Shown piece after piece: positions 1 to 8,441 of a DNA stretch of 64,000 nt. Positions within the stretch are counted from its first letter, which is position 1, and every line of letters begins with the position of its first letter. The DNA is from a virus. The stretch spans positions 45,601 to 109,600 of the IMG/VR virus record IMGVR_UViG_3300042465_007464. One strand, 5' to 3'. The notes beneath the pieces are model-generated. The model was not told where the DNA came from. It saw only the letters and a list, made by a program, of their open reading frames with translations, and did not search any database. Made by a program: the position numbers and the translations under genes.

Positions 1-604
1 CATCTTGCATTTCTTCTAATTCTTCTTCCTCTTCTTCTTCACGTAGAATTGATTCAATGATTTCGTCGATGTTGAAGTCTTCAGCTAATTCGTCATCCTT
101 AGGCATATCATAACCTTCAGTTGCCATGTCTTCTTCCATGTCTTCTTCTTCATTAAGATCGCCTTCTAATTCACGAATAATCGCTTCAAGATTCAAATCT
201 TCATTGTACTCGTCAGCCATTTCTTCATCTGATACAGGTGCTTCTTCTTCACCTTCCATTCCAGCTTCAGCTCCTGGCTCTTCTTGAGAAAATATGTCGA
301 ATTCATCAAATTCTCCGTCATTGTTAACGTCAATTGATAAATCACCAACATCTTCTCCAGCACCCATGTCGCCTTCCATTCCTGCATCCATACCTGCTTC
401 AGCACCCATGTCCATGTCATCCATAGCTGGTTCTTCTGCTGGCATTTCTTCGTCTTCTACTTCATTTGTTAACTGAGTTGCTAACATTCTTTCAAGACGA
501 GGAGCGAAAGCTTCTTGTAGTGCAATTTTTGCGTTTGCTAATGCTGTTTCTTTAACGGCACGTGCATCGGCGATTGCTTCTTTTAGCAAATCTGATTTTG
601 CCAT
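1..604 (-). CDS. Acidic prohead core/scaffold-like protein (partial)
   Basis: The frame opens at ATG 604 and runs off the left edge, so the C-terminus is missing. It begins MAKSDLLKEAIADARAVKE and soon becomes extremely rich in Glu, Asp, Met and Gly. Several LxE/IxE tripeptides, the T4-type prohead protease cleavage consensus, lie in the acidic part. T4 gp22 and gp67/68 core proteins have this composition and also lie next to the protease gene. An AAGGAG Shine-Dalgarno-like sequence precedes the ATG. The order portal, protease, acidic protein matches T4. The exact family is inferred from composition and position, not sequence identity. Confidence 0.7.
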   Translation of the reverse strand, partial: MAKSDLLKEAIADARAVKETALANAKIALQEAFAPRLERMLATQLTNEVEDEEMPAEEPAMDDMDMGAEAGMDAGMEGDMGAGEDVGDLSIDVNNDGEFDEFDIFSQEEPGAEAGMEGEEEAPVSDEEMADEYNEDLNLEAIIRELEGDLNEEEDMEEDMATEGYDMPKDDELAEDFNIDEIIESILREEEEEEELEEMQD

Positions 605-714
605 AAGTTTTCTCCTTAAATTTGTTTTTTGGAAATAAGATTATTTGAAATCTTAATAGAATATTTTTATTTTATAGTGACGCTATAATAAGAGTGGAAA
701 TAGCGTATTCTACA

Positions 715-722
715 ATAAATAT
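715..722 (-). promoter_or_regulatory. Late-type ATATTTAT element upstream of the core gene
   Basis: ATATTTAT on the coding strand about 110 bases before the core-protein ATG and just beyond the terminator that closes the preceding unit. Confidence 0.4.
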
Positions 723-747
723 AAGCACGTTTAGAAAAACAGTAAAA

Positions 748-775
748 AAGTCCTAACTTTTTTTAGCTAGGACTT
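748..775 (-). terminator. Rho-independent terminator after bS21 gene
   Basis: On the minus strand an AAGTCCTA/TAGGACTT stem is followed by a run of T. It sits between the bS21-like gene and the core-protein gene, so the head operon appears to end here and the core gene to be transcribed separately. Confidence 0.75.
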
Positions 776-794
776 AAAATCGGTGTAAGTTGTT

Positions 795-1040
795 TTATTT
801 TGAGTGTTGATCTCGAACCATTTGCATGAATGCAGCTTTAATATTTTGCTGTCTGCGTTGCACACTAGGCTTAATGAATTCTCTGCGATCTTTTGTCGCT
901 TCAAGCACTCCGGCAGATTTTACTTTGCGTTTCCATGCTTTAAGTGCATGTGCTAAATCTTCTCGTTCTGTTCCTACAACTTGTACTGCTAATGCATTAC
1001 CCGGAACAATTTGTTGATGTTGTTTTTGTTTTTTATTCAT
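795..1040 (-). CDS. rpsU: Ribosomal protein bS21 homologue
   Basis: An 81-residue basic protein. Residues 30-57 match the bS21 core: a helix with alternating Lys/Arg (AWKRKVK), the SAGVLEATKDRREF segment (bacterial bS21 has KAGVL..RRREF), then a KPS.QRRQ motif. bS21 sits on the 30S platform near the 3' end of 16S rRNA; in Flavobacterium it helps hide the anti-Shine-Dalgarno tail. The gene is the last of the protease-side head operon and ends at a strong terminator, so it is probably expressed with virion genes. No clear Shine-Dalgarno precedes its own ATG. Phage bS21 homologues are known in other phages; its role here is inference. Confidence 0.9.
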   Translation of the reverse strand: MNKKQKQHQQIVPGNALAVQVVGTEREDLAHALKAWKRKVKSAGVLEATKDRREFIKPSVQRRQQNIKAAFMQMVRDQHSK

Positions 1041-1058
1041 ATAACTTGTTTAATAGTA

Positions 1059-1562
1059 TCAAATAGCTTCTGGTGCCGGTGCTTCTGGTTGTGGACGTTG
1101 TCCTCTTACATTGAAACGAAAATGTTTAATTTCTGGCACTTGTGCAACGTATCCTTGAATCTTTTGTGATTCGCGTCCTGGATCTTCTCCTAAACGAAAA
1201 TAGAAATATCCTACTTTACCTGATTTAGATATGTTTTGTTTAACTATAGTAAATCCTTTTCGTTCTGACCAATCTCGTATATCATTTGCAACGTTTTGTG
1301 CCATTGACGGATCTCGCAATACATATTCAACTCCTCCGCGATAATCTGCAATATGATTAACAAGTTGTGCTTCGTCTATTTCAGATTCATTAGCTGTTAT
1401 TCTAACATTACCACCGGCTTTCTTTGCAGCCACTTGTGCTGCAGTTAATGCATTTTTATCTTTTGCAACAGATGCCGCTATTTCAATATCGTTTGGATTT
1501 TGTTTAGTAGTTTGTTCTGTTATTCCGAAAAATTCTTTATATAATTTTTTTAGTGCATTCAT
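1059..1562 (-). CDS. Small head-region protein with cleavable-type leader
   Basis: The start at 1562 is chosen over an ATG 11 codons upstream because AAAGG lies 9 bases before it. The protein begins MNALKKLYKEFFGITEQ; ITE followed by Gln fits the [LI]xE prohead-protease site, suggesting an internal head protein trimmed during maturation. The middle is alpha/beta with no motif I recognise (IRDWSERKGFTIVKQ, YFYFRLGEDPG) and the C-terminus is Pro/Ala/Glu-rich. It lies between the bS21-like gene and another leader-bearing small gene. Function unknown. Confidence 0.7.
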   Translation of the reverse strand: MNALKKLYKEFFGITEQTTKQNPNDIEIAASVAKDKNALTAAQVAAKKAGGNVRITANESEIDEAQLVNHIADYRGGVEYVLRDPSMAQNVANDIRDWSERKGFTIVKQNISKSGKVGYFYFRLGEDPGRESQKIQGYVAQVPEIKHFRFNVRGQRPQPEAPAPEAI

Positions 1563-1604
1563 TTTATTACCTTTAATATAAATAAAAAGATTCAAACATC
1601 CAAA

Positions 1605-1976
1605 TTAATTAACATCGAAGTATTTGTTTAATCCTTGTGCGATATCTTCATATGCTGCACTTAAACGTTGTTGCAACATAGCCATTTCTTTTGCAGTTGC
1701 TTCAAATACTTTGTATGAATCGTTTAGATTTTTCATGTGACGTTTAACTGTTACACTATCAAACCAATCGCCTTTTTCCGTTGCAATTTGTTCTGCTTTG
1801 TTAATGATGTCACGTACATGATCGGTTAATTGATCTAAATCACCTTTTCCATATACCGAATCACTCATTTCAGAAAAACGTTTAACGCGTTCAACGAATG
1901 CAGCTTTTTCTTCTTTAGACAATGGTTTTGGTTGTTCGTCTAACAACGTTTCTAGTATGTATTTTAAATTTCTCAT
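1605..1976 (-). CDS. Helical head-region protein with LxE leader
   Basis: The chosen start gives MRNLKYILETLLDEQ, a leader ending LDE followed by Gln. An in-frame ATG six codons upstream (1994) would overlap the protease gene and cannot be excluded. The rest is predicted helical and charged, about 120 residues, with a coiled-coil-like C-terminal half. It lies directly after the prohead protease gene. T4 has small core proteins (gp67, gp68) in the equivalent place; similarity to those is positional only. Confidence 0.7.
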   Translation of the reverse strand: MRNLKYILETLLDEQPKPLSKEEKAAFVERVKRFSEMSDSVYGKGDLDQLTDHVRDIINKAEQIATEKGDWFDSVTVKRHMKNLNDSYKVFEATAKEMAMLQQRLSAAYEDIAQGLNKYFDVN

Positions 1977-1978
1977 CT

Positions 1979-2611
1979 TTAAATTATTCTGCATTTACCG
2001 TCTTCGCATAAAATTGAAGTAATAAGTTCATTTACACGTGCGTATTTGTTTGTTTTAACTGTTTTATCTACTGACTCGTGCATGTGCGTAGGCCGCATAA
2101 AAGCCCCATGCGTTGAAGGATTTGATACAAAGTCCCAACATATCAATTCAAAGTCTTCTTGAACTTCAACCGTACCCTCACTGCGTAATTCTTTTACGGA
2201 ACCTAATCCACGGGATGAAATGCCTAATGTGATACCAGCTTTAAAAAGTTCTTTAAGAATTTTTCCTGACGGAGTTTCTAGTATTTGTACTGCTCCTTTT
2301 AAATCATCACCATCCCACCATATTTTTAGTACATTATGAGATACGTTGTTCAAGTTTACTACGGAAGATTCTGGATGATCCAATTCTCCTAGTGCACGAT
2401 GCTGTTGTATGAATTCTTGTTCATATCGTCTACATTCGCGTTCTAGTATGTTTCTTGGATAGATTCTACCATTTTGATTTTTTGCTCCCGCACGTTGTAA
2501 AACTCCTTGAACTACAAAACCACCAGGTATCCCATATGCAGCCCCACTCGATTCAGTAAGTGAACCAATCGGACGAAATGGCATATATTCTACTATTAGT
2601 TGTTTTGACAT
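1979..2611 (-). CDS. 21: Prohead maturation protease (T4 gp21-like)
   Basis: A 210-residue serine protease of the gp21/herpes-assemblin fold that cleaves core and head proteins after [LI]xE during capsid maturation. Diagnostic features are NGRIYP (47-52), GELDHP with the catalytic His at 79, and GISSRGLG (130-137) with the catalytic Ser at 132 or 133. CWDFVSNPS (159-166) follows. A TAGGAG ribosome-binding site precedes the ATG. Neighbours are portal upstream and small leader-bearing proteins plus the acidic core protein downstream, as in T4. Many proteins here carry the cleavage consensus at their N-termini, so this enzyme probably also processes packaged cargo. Confidence 0.92.
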   Translation of the reverse strand: MSKQLIVEYMPFRPIGSLTESSGAAYGIPGGFVVQGVLQRAGAKNQNGRIYPRNILERECRRYEQEFIQQHRALGELDHPESSVVNLNNVSHNVLKIWWDGDDLKGAVQILETPSGKILKELFKAGITLGISSRGLGSVKELRSEGTVEVQEDFELICWDFVSNPSTHGAFMRPTHMHESVDKTVKTNKYARVNELITSILCEDGKCRII

Positions 2612-2612
2612 A

Positions 2613-3350
2613 TTATTCTCCTAATGCTCTTACGCGTTCCGATATTTTGACTAATCGTTCTGATATTGTTGATAATGCTTTTTTAGTTCGTGCTCCATAT
2701 GAAGATGCAGCTACACCAGATTCTGTTTTTAATCTTGCGTTATGTTTTACTAGTTCATCAATTTCTTGAAGTTTTTTAGCAATTTCTTGAATGGTGCGAT
2801 TCACTTTTTTATCCGGCGATACGTCTTTATCTGCCGTTGCAAATGACCGATAACCTTCAATCAATTCCTCATATTTACGTTCCATAACATCTTCTACTTT
2901 CAAAGCAGATATTTGTTTGCGAACTCCATGTTGTGGTAAATTTCCTATGCGAGTTGTGTTGTCTTCAATATTGTTCGTACCTTCACCATCCGGATAATAT
3001 TTTACCGGAAACTCTTGATCCGATTGCCACCAATATGATGCATCTGGCGAAAAGGGAAACTTATCATTGAAAATTTCTTCATCTGACTCAGGCGCTTGAT
3101 GTCCCGTTGTTTTCCAATCAAATGTCGGTTTAACATTTATAGATTCGTAACGTGCTTCTTTACCTCGCCATTTTCCTGGTTTAGCAAATGCAGCCGGCGT
3201 ATTGAATCCAGCAATGGCACCCGTTACATTTTGTTCGTCAATTTCTTCTTCATCGCAAACACACTTATCCATAGGACGATCACATGCATCGCAATATGAA
3301 TCTTCTATTTCATGGAATCGTTCTTTCATTTCACGTAATATTGACTTCAT
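2613..3350 (-). CDS. Head-module protein with N-terminal Cys cluster, unknown function
   Basis: A 245-residue protein starting MKSILREMKERFHEIE, followed by a CxxCx6CxC cluster (C20, C23, C30, C32) able to bind zinc. The centre has aromatic motifs (SYWWQSDQEFPVKYYPDGEG) and the C-terminal third is helical and Lys/Glu-rich. It overlaps the upstream gene by one base and ends one base before the protease gene, so the three are translationally linked. I do not recognise the family; position implies a role in head assembly. Confidence 0.75.
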   Translation of the reverse strand: MKSILREMKERFHEIEDSYCDACDRPMDKCVCDEEEIDEQNVTGAIAGFNTPAAFAKPGKWRGKEARYESINVKPTFDWKTTGHQAPESDEEIFNDKFPFSPDASYWWQSDQEFPVKYYPDGEGTNNIEDNTTRIGNLPQHGVRKQISALKVEDVMERKYEELIEGYRSFATADKDVSPDKKVNRTIQEIAKKLQEIDELVKHNARLKTESGVAASSYGARTKKALSTISERLVKISERVRALGE

Positions 3351-4198
3351 TACTTCAACTCTTTCAATTCGCGAACTAAATCAAAGTAACGTAGTAAATT
3401 TAATACGTGCGATTCTTTGATAGTTTTCATAGATTCTACATTGCATAACATTTCCGACAATTTAGTTACTTTGATTTGTGTAGCAGGATCAGTTATAGTT
3501 TTTGCTTGTGTGGCTAAATCTTTTTTGATTTGTGGTATTATAGTTTCAATGTATTCACGCAATGCAGTTGTATCATTAACGTGAGTAATGTATTTATTTA
3601 ATAGACGTTTTTGTGATTCATCTAATACTGAATATTTTTCATTGAATTTATCAACAATAATTTTATATGTTAATAAACGTATTTCTTTGGGTTGTGATTC
3701 AAATGATTCTAATACCGGGTCTTTTTTCGGTGTAGCACGCTCCGTTACAATGCCATGGTCTATAATTACATTTTTACATTCCATTAATTGTTTTGGATTT
3801 GCTGATTCAGCATATTCAAACAACATGTTGATTGATGCTAATACTTTGTAATTAGTAATATGCATCTTTGCCATATCTGTAAAAACGAATTTTTCAGAAA
3901 TCTCTTTTACTAGATTGTATCTTTGACGTTTCAGTACGCTTTGATTTAATTTATCATACGCAGATTTAACCGTACGTATGTAATCTAATGCTTGTGCTTC
4001 GCTTCGGAATTGTTCTTTAACTAATGCGTTATAGAGTTGCAATTCTTTTGATAACTCTGTATTTCGTCCAAAATATTTTTTGATTATATCTATTGTAACA
4101 GATTTGTTTGACGACAACGTTTCTGAAGTTAATTTGCGTACCAACATTTCAAATAGAATGCCGGTATTTTTATACTTCGAGTGTTTCAATTTCTTCAT
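3350..4198 (-). CDS. Conserved helical head-module protein, unknown function
   Basis: A 282-residue, largely helical protein with an N-terminal signature KYKNTGILFEMLVRKLTSET. From memory, similar KNTGILFE proteins occur next to portal genes in marine T4-like phages, usually unnamed or called core proteins. It lies between portal and the Cys-cluster protein, with which it shares a one-base overlap. No catalytic motif is visible. A structural or core role is inferred from position. Confidence 0.75.
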   Translation of the reverse strand: MKKLKHSKYKNTGILFEMLVRKLTSETLSSNKSVTIDIIKKYFGRNTELSKELQLYNALVKEQFRSEAQALDYIRTVKSAYDKLNQSVLKRQRYNLVKEISEKFVFTDMAKMHITNYKVLASINMLFEYAESANPKQLMECKNVIIDHGIVTERATPKKDPVLESFESQPKEIRLLTYKIIVDKFNEKYSVLDESQKRLLNKYITHVNDTTALREYIETIIPQIKKDLATQAKTITDPATQIKVTKLSEMLCNVESMKTIKESHVLNLLRYFDLVRELKELK

Positions 4199-4225
4199 GT
4201 TCTGTACAGTGCCTTGTCTTTAATA

Positions 4226-4233
4226 ATAAATAT
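4226..4233 (-). promoter_or_regulatory. Late-type ATATTTAT element
   Basis: ATATTTATTATTAAAG on the coding strand, about 28-35 bases before the ATG at 4198. Confidence 0.5.
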
Positions 4234-4240
4234 GTTTTAA

Positions 4241-6082
4241 TTACAAAATATTGTTTTCATCTAAAATAGTACCAGCGTCTTTATCAGATTCCGTTGGTAT
4301 TGCTGTTTTTAAAGATTCTGTTATTATGGATGCACCTTTATTTTTTATTTTTAAATGTTTCAATATGTTGTTATGTTCTACGGCAACTGTTGCGTTGTTT
4401 TTAAACTTCGGATCTGGCTGAAATGCTGTTTTTTGATTTTCTGGATTAAATGTTTGCTTAATAGTTTTAATACCCGTTGGATCCCATCCAAATTCATTTT
4501 GATGTTGTCCTGATTTAATTCCTTCTGGTGGACGGCCTCCTAAATCTTTTTCTTCAACGTCATCGCTGGACATGTGCATTGATGCTAAATCATGAGGTGT
4601 TCCAAATGAAACTCCCGTTATAGCAGGATCATTTCCTTCTTGTTCAATCTGATTTTGACGGAAACGAAGTTTAAGATCTTCAATAACATCAACACGTTCT
4701 TGAAGCCATTGTTCTTCGGACATATTGAATATAAACTCATAAATGTAACGATCTGAAACAAGTTTTAAATCTTTCATTGTATTTGCTAATTGAACTTTTT
4801 CATTCATTAAAGCAACTTTTTGTTGATCGTATATAATTGATGGTGCTGTTAATTCTAGTTCAAATCCAATTAAATCTTCGCCTTCAAATCCTTGTGAATA
4901 TAAATGCACTATTCCAATTTTAATAAGTTCCGATGTTACGATTTTTTGAATACGTTCGATAGTTCTGGCAAAACGAATATCCATGGATGCTAACGTAGTT
5001 TTACCTTCAACTGACTCGCTATATCCTAAAAATGGTTTAGGAATTTTAAGTGCAGCCATCATTTTATCTTTTACATATTCAATATCATCCATTCCGGTAA
5101 ATGTCATACCTGGTAATGTATCAATTGTAGTAGAAGACTGACCCCCGCGTACTGGCAAATAATAATCTTCTAACATGTTGTTAAGATTGAATCTCATGTT
5201 GTAATTTCCAGTTTGCGGATCGATGTGTGGAATTTTTTTCATTTTATTGATAATCTGTTCCATGAAATTATCAACTTCATTTGGTGGAATATTACCAATA
5301 TCAATTTTAAAGATTCGTTTTTCTGGTGCACGCATTATACGATGAATAAGCATTGCATCTTCTAACATCATTAATTTTTGAAATTCTTTACGTGCTCCTT
5401 CTAACATAGATCTACCGTACGGTAAAAAGTTTGAATCCGACAACATACGGAAATGTGCTATTTCAAACACATCATATGTCATTTGTTCTGACGCAATATT
5501 TTTAAATTTAATATCATATTCACCCGTCGCTTCATTATATTCTTCCCAACGTTCCATTTCATAACTAGAAAATGGACGTGCATTAACTACTCCGTAAGTG
5601 TCTGCGATATCTAATTTCAAAAAGAAATCACCGTATTTGGTCATGTTGCGTATCCACGTCCACAAATTGAATTCAATGTTCAATACATCATAAAACAAGT
5701 TATAAAGTATTTTTTGAATTTGCGTGTTATTAGTTTTGATTGTAAGTATATCTCCGAATTGATCTGCTAATGTAGATTCATCTGAATAAATATCTAAGGC
5801 AGAAGATATGATTGGATCTTTATCCATCATTTCGTAGTCAGCATATAACTGCATACGATTTTGGTGCATATAATAATTAGAATCATATCCACCCATACCA
5901 CCGACACGGTGTTTGTTTGCACCATGCAGTCGAGTATATCGATCTGCAATTTTACTTTGTGCTAAATTACCAGAACCTTGTAGACGATTTGTATCTACTA
6001 CACGTACCTGATCTTTCCCATATGCCCGAACAATTACGTTGGTGCTAAATAGGTTCTGTAAACGTTTTCTTAATGACGCCAT
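4241..6082 (-). CDS. 20: Portal vertex protein (T4 gp20-like)
   Basis: A 613-residue protein forming the dodecameric ring through which DNA enters and leaves the head. Recognisable features are the N-terminal MASLRKRLQNLFS, a YEMMDKDPIISSALDIYSDE segment in the clip/stem region, EAMLIHRIMRAPEKRIFKID-like residues (DAMLIHRIMRAPEKR here), a disordered loop near GGQSSTTIDTLPG, and PFLGYSESVEGKTTLASMD. Length is close to T4 gp20 (524) plus a C-terminal extension of unclear role. It follows the large terminase gene, as in T4-type packaging modules, and has a late-type element upstream. Confidence 0.93.
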   Translation of the reverse strand: MASLRKRLQNLFSTNVIVRAYGKDQVRVVDTNRLQGSGNLAQSKIADRYTRLHGANKHRVGGMGGYDSNYYMHQNRMQLYADYEMMDKDPIISSALDIYSDESTLADQFGDILTIKTNNTQIQKILYNLFYDVLNIEFNLWTWIRNMTKYGDFFLKLDIADTYGVVNARPFSSYEMERWEEYNEATGEYDIKFKNIASEQMTYDVFEIAHFRMLSDSNFLPYGRSMLEGARKEFQKLMMLEDAMLIHRIMRAPEKRIFKIDIGNIPPNEVDNFMEQIINKMKKIPHIDPQTGNYNMRFNLNNMLEDYYLPVRGGQSSTTIDTLPGMTFTGMDDIEYVKDKMMAALKIPKPFLGYSESVEGKTTLASMDIRFARTIERIQKIVTSELIKIGIVHLYSQGFEGEDLIGFELELTAPSIIYDQQKVALMNEKVQLANTMKDLKLVSDRYIYEFIFNMSEEQWLQERVDVIEDLKLRFRQNQIEQEGNDPAITGVSFGTPHDLASMHMSSDDVEEKDLGGRPPEGIKSGQHQNEFGWDPTGIKTIKQTFNPENQKTAFQPDPKFKNNATVAVEHNNILKHLKIKNKGASIITESLKTAIPTESDKDAGTILDENNIL

Positions 6083-6096
6083 ATTTCTTTTTTAAT

Positions 6097-6104
6097 ATAA
6101 ATAT
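6097..6104 (-). promoter_or_regulatory. Late-type ATATTTAT element before portal gene
   Basis: ATATTTATATTAAAAAAG on the coding strand, about 15-22 bases before the portal ATG at 6082. Confidence 0.55.
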
Positions 6105-6124
6105 AACTATGTTAAGATCAGTGG

Positions 6125-7705
6125 TTATTTTATCAACCAAGTTAATGATTCATCGCCTGACCCAGGATTCCAATTCCATCCATTGTCGCTGTTATTACGA
6201 TTGCCAGTATAAATAACTGGACTCGTTTTTTGAAAAGAAGATAGTGCACGTTTATTCAAATCAATACCTTGTTGACGTAATTTTAGTGCAGTATCGCGTA
6301 ACCATAATCCGATACAAAATGACATTACTAAGTCATCGTTATATCCTTGTTGTGCTTGTGCTTTACCATTAAGCCAAACAAACACTAGTAATTCTTGTAT
6401 TAAACGTCGGCTACGAATAAACGGAGTACGATCTCGCATATACATTTCAAGTGCCGATATCATTAATGGACGTGTACGTGTTGTGGTTGATACTCCCGGA
6501 ACCATTTGGCTCTTATCTTTCATATCATAACCTTTTTTCAATTGTACATCGGCATCTGTATATCCGTCATCTTTATATGTATAATGTAAGTTTTGATAGT
6601 TTCTATCAAGTGCCGGCTGAATTGCGGCCCAACCAATGTTTGCATTTTCAATAGCTAATAACGCATTGTTCCATTCCGTTGCAACCGTTACTAACATGTT
6701 TCCAAATTCATTGGGTGGAATCTTTCCTTTAAATTCTGCTACTTGTCGTACCGTTTCAACTTCTAAAACATGAAATGCAGACCAGTCACCACCATCACCC
6801 CGTGCGACGTCAGCTACTACCATGTAATCACGTGCATAGTCCGGATATTCCCAAATCCAATACGCTCCATCAAATCCACGCTTTTCAATTGGTTCTTCAC
6901 ATTTACCTTCATATTCTAAAAGCAAAGGACCATCTACTACAGTATGTCCCGATGATACGAAGTCACAGTCACATTCTTGTGCCGCACCGCGTTCGCCTAA
7001 TAACGATGTTTGTTCATTACGCCACGTTTGGTCGCGTTCTGGGTGCACATCCCAACGCAAACGAATTGTATGGAAACCGTTAATGTCCGCTTCCGCGTCT
7101 GCCCAAGTTTGGTGAAACCAGTTACCAACACCGTTCGGCGTAGATAATACAATAGCACCACCACCCGTTGATAGGGTTGCTTGCGACGCTATCCATATTT
7201 CTTCAATGTTTCGAATAAATGCAGCCTCATCAATGATTAGCAGAGACAACGCTTCTGAACGTGCTCCTGTGGTTGCTGATGAAACGGCTTTGATTTGCGA
7301 ACCATTTTTAAATTTAAGTGATAATTTGTTATCAGCTTCAACCGTACCTTTCAACCAACTTGGCAAGTTATCGTGCATCACCCGTACTTTCGTTACTAGG
7401 TTTTTTGCTACTTCTTGTGTGGTTGCAATAACTAACACGTTGAAATCTTCTTTGAACAACATGCACCAAAGTGCAAAGCCGGCAGATAGAGTTGATATAC
7501 CTAACTGCCGAGACTTTAATATTACATTGTATCGATTATCGCGAAGCTGTGTTAATGAATCTTCTTGGAATGGAAACAAATTAAATTTGATCTTACCACG
7601 TTTAGGATGTTGTATGTAACAATAATTACGCATAAAAAATACAGGATCTTTAGCACATTGCATGTACTGTTGTTGTATTATCTGCTTAATATTTTGTTGT
7701 GCCAT
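6125..7705 (-). CDS. 17: Terminase large subunit (T4 gp17-like)
   Basis: A 526-residue DNA-packaging motor with ATPase and nuclease domains. Walker A is SRQLGIST (65-72), Walker B LLIIDEAAF (155-163), and the coupling motif LSTPNG is at 187-192. The RNase H-like nuclease has VVADVARGDGGD (297-308) with its first Asp at 299, then IENANIG (352-358) and a late acidic YNDDLVMSF. The length is normal for T4-like large terminases. The upstream genes encode a membrane/coiled-coil pair and a Cys-rich protein; no obvious small terminase is seen. Confidence 0.96.
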   Translation of the reverse strand: MAQQNIKQIIQQQYMQCAKDPVFFMRNYCYIQHPKRGKIKFNLFPFQEDSLTQLRDNRYNVILKSRQLGISTLSAGFALWCMLFKEDFNVLVIATTQEVAKNLVTKVRVMHDNLPSWLKGTVEADNKLSLKFKNGSQIKAVSSATTGARSEALSLLIIDEAAFIRNIEEIWIASQATLSTGGGAIVLSTPNGVGNWFHQTWADAEADINGFHTIRLRWDVHPERDQTWRNEQTSLLGERGAAQECDCDFVSSGHTVVDGPLLLEYEGKCEEPIEKRGFDGAYWIWEYPDYARDYMVVADVARGDGGDWSAFHVLEVETVRQVAEFKGKIPPNEFGNMLVTVATEWNNALLAIENANIGWAAIQPALDRNYQNLHYTYKDDGYTDADVQLKKGYDMKDKSQMVPGVSTTTRTRPLMISALEMYMRDRTPFIRSRRLIQELLVFVWLNGKAQAQQGYNDDLVMSFCIGLWLRDTALKLRQQGIDLNKRALSSFQKTSPVIYTGNRNNSDNGWNWNPGSGDESLTWLIK

Positions 7706-7707
7706 AC

Positions 7708-8082
7708 TTACTTTACAATTGTTGCAACAAATTTACCTGTTACTACTGCAGTAATGATACCTCCAGTAAACCAAATCATTTTATTGTCATACCAACGTGG
7801 TTTAAGATATTTTTCACGTTCGATGTACAATTCAACGTTTTCTTTTAACAGTTCAATTTGTTTTGATTTATATGCTAACTGCACTGAATCAATTTGTATT
7901 AGTTGTTTTTGAGATTCAATAACTCGTTCATGTTGATATATAATTTCATTGTTCAAAGAATCTAACGCGTATAACGAATCTAAGGTAAATGAAATATCAA
8001 CAATTTCTTCTTGAGTAAAACAAGTGTCAACTTGTCCGTAACTAAAAAATGGAAATAACAATATGATAAATAAACGTTTCAT
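7708..8082 (-). CDS. Exported coiled-coil protein with C-terminal membrane segment (spanin-like topology)
   Basis: 124 residues. An N-terminal signal peptide (MKRLFIILLFPFFSYGQ) ends in a Flavobacteriia-style YGQ site. A heptad-like coiled coil follows (about 30-90: LDSLYALDSLNNEIIYQHE, IDSVQLAYKSKQIELLKEN), then a C-terminal hydrophobic helix (IWFTGGIITAVVTGKFV). Exported N-terminus, coiled coil and C-terminal membrane anchor is the topology of spanins that fuse inner and outer membranes at lysis, but no lipobox Cys directly follows the signal. It is separated by two bases from the next membrane/coiled-coil gene. Spanin function is inference; an envelope adhesin or anchor is possible. Confidence 0.7.
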   Translation of the reverse strand: MKRLFIILLFPFFSYGQVDTCFTQEEIVDISFTLDSLYALDSLNNEIIYQHERVIESQKQLIQIDSVQLAYKSKQIELLKENVELYIEREKYLKPRWYDNKMIWFTGGIITAVVTGKFVATIVK

Positions 8083-8084
8083 GA

Positions 8085-8441
8085 TTATTTTTTAGTTTTA
8101 GTATTTTTGTTATTTGGTTTACGACCTTTTTTAGTTTTGTTCAAAATATTTGCTTTCGCATCTACAACATCACGAACTTCAACTACTAAATTGTCTTTTG
8201 CTTCTTTAAGATCTTGTACTGCAGTTACTGCATCCGTAATTTGATCGTTAATTGCTTCTCGTTTTTGTTCCATAACTTCAACAGCTTCTTCAATTTTATC
8301 AATTGTGTCGTTGTTGTTTTTGATTTTATCGTTTAATTCTGATTGTTTTTTACTTTTGTTAGAATTAACTAGGTATAAAACTCCAGCAATTGCCGCAAAT
8401 ATACCTACTACTGCTGCTACGATTTTCTTAATTATTTTCAT
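8085..8441 (-). CDS. Membrane-anchored coiled-coil protein
   Basis: 118 residues: an N-terminal transmembrane helix (IVAAVVGIFAAIAGVLYLV, residues 7-25), a long coiled coil (about 30-95, NNNDTIDKIEEAVEVMEQ) and a Lys/Asn-rich basic tail. AAGGA precedes the ATG. Type II membrane topology with a coiled coil is seen in inner-membrane spanins and phage Rz-like proteins. It overlaps the upstream Cys-rich gene by 14 bases and sits beside the exported coiled-coil gene, so the pair may act together at the envelope. Function inferred from topology only. Confidence 0.7.
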   Translation of the reverse strand: MKIIKKIVAAVVGIFAAIAGVLYLVNSNKSKKQSELNDKIKNNNDTIDKIEEAVEVMEQKREAINDQITDAVTAVQDLKEAKDNLVVEVRDVVDAKANILNKTKKGRKPNNKNTKTKK

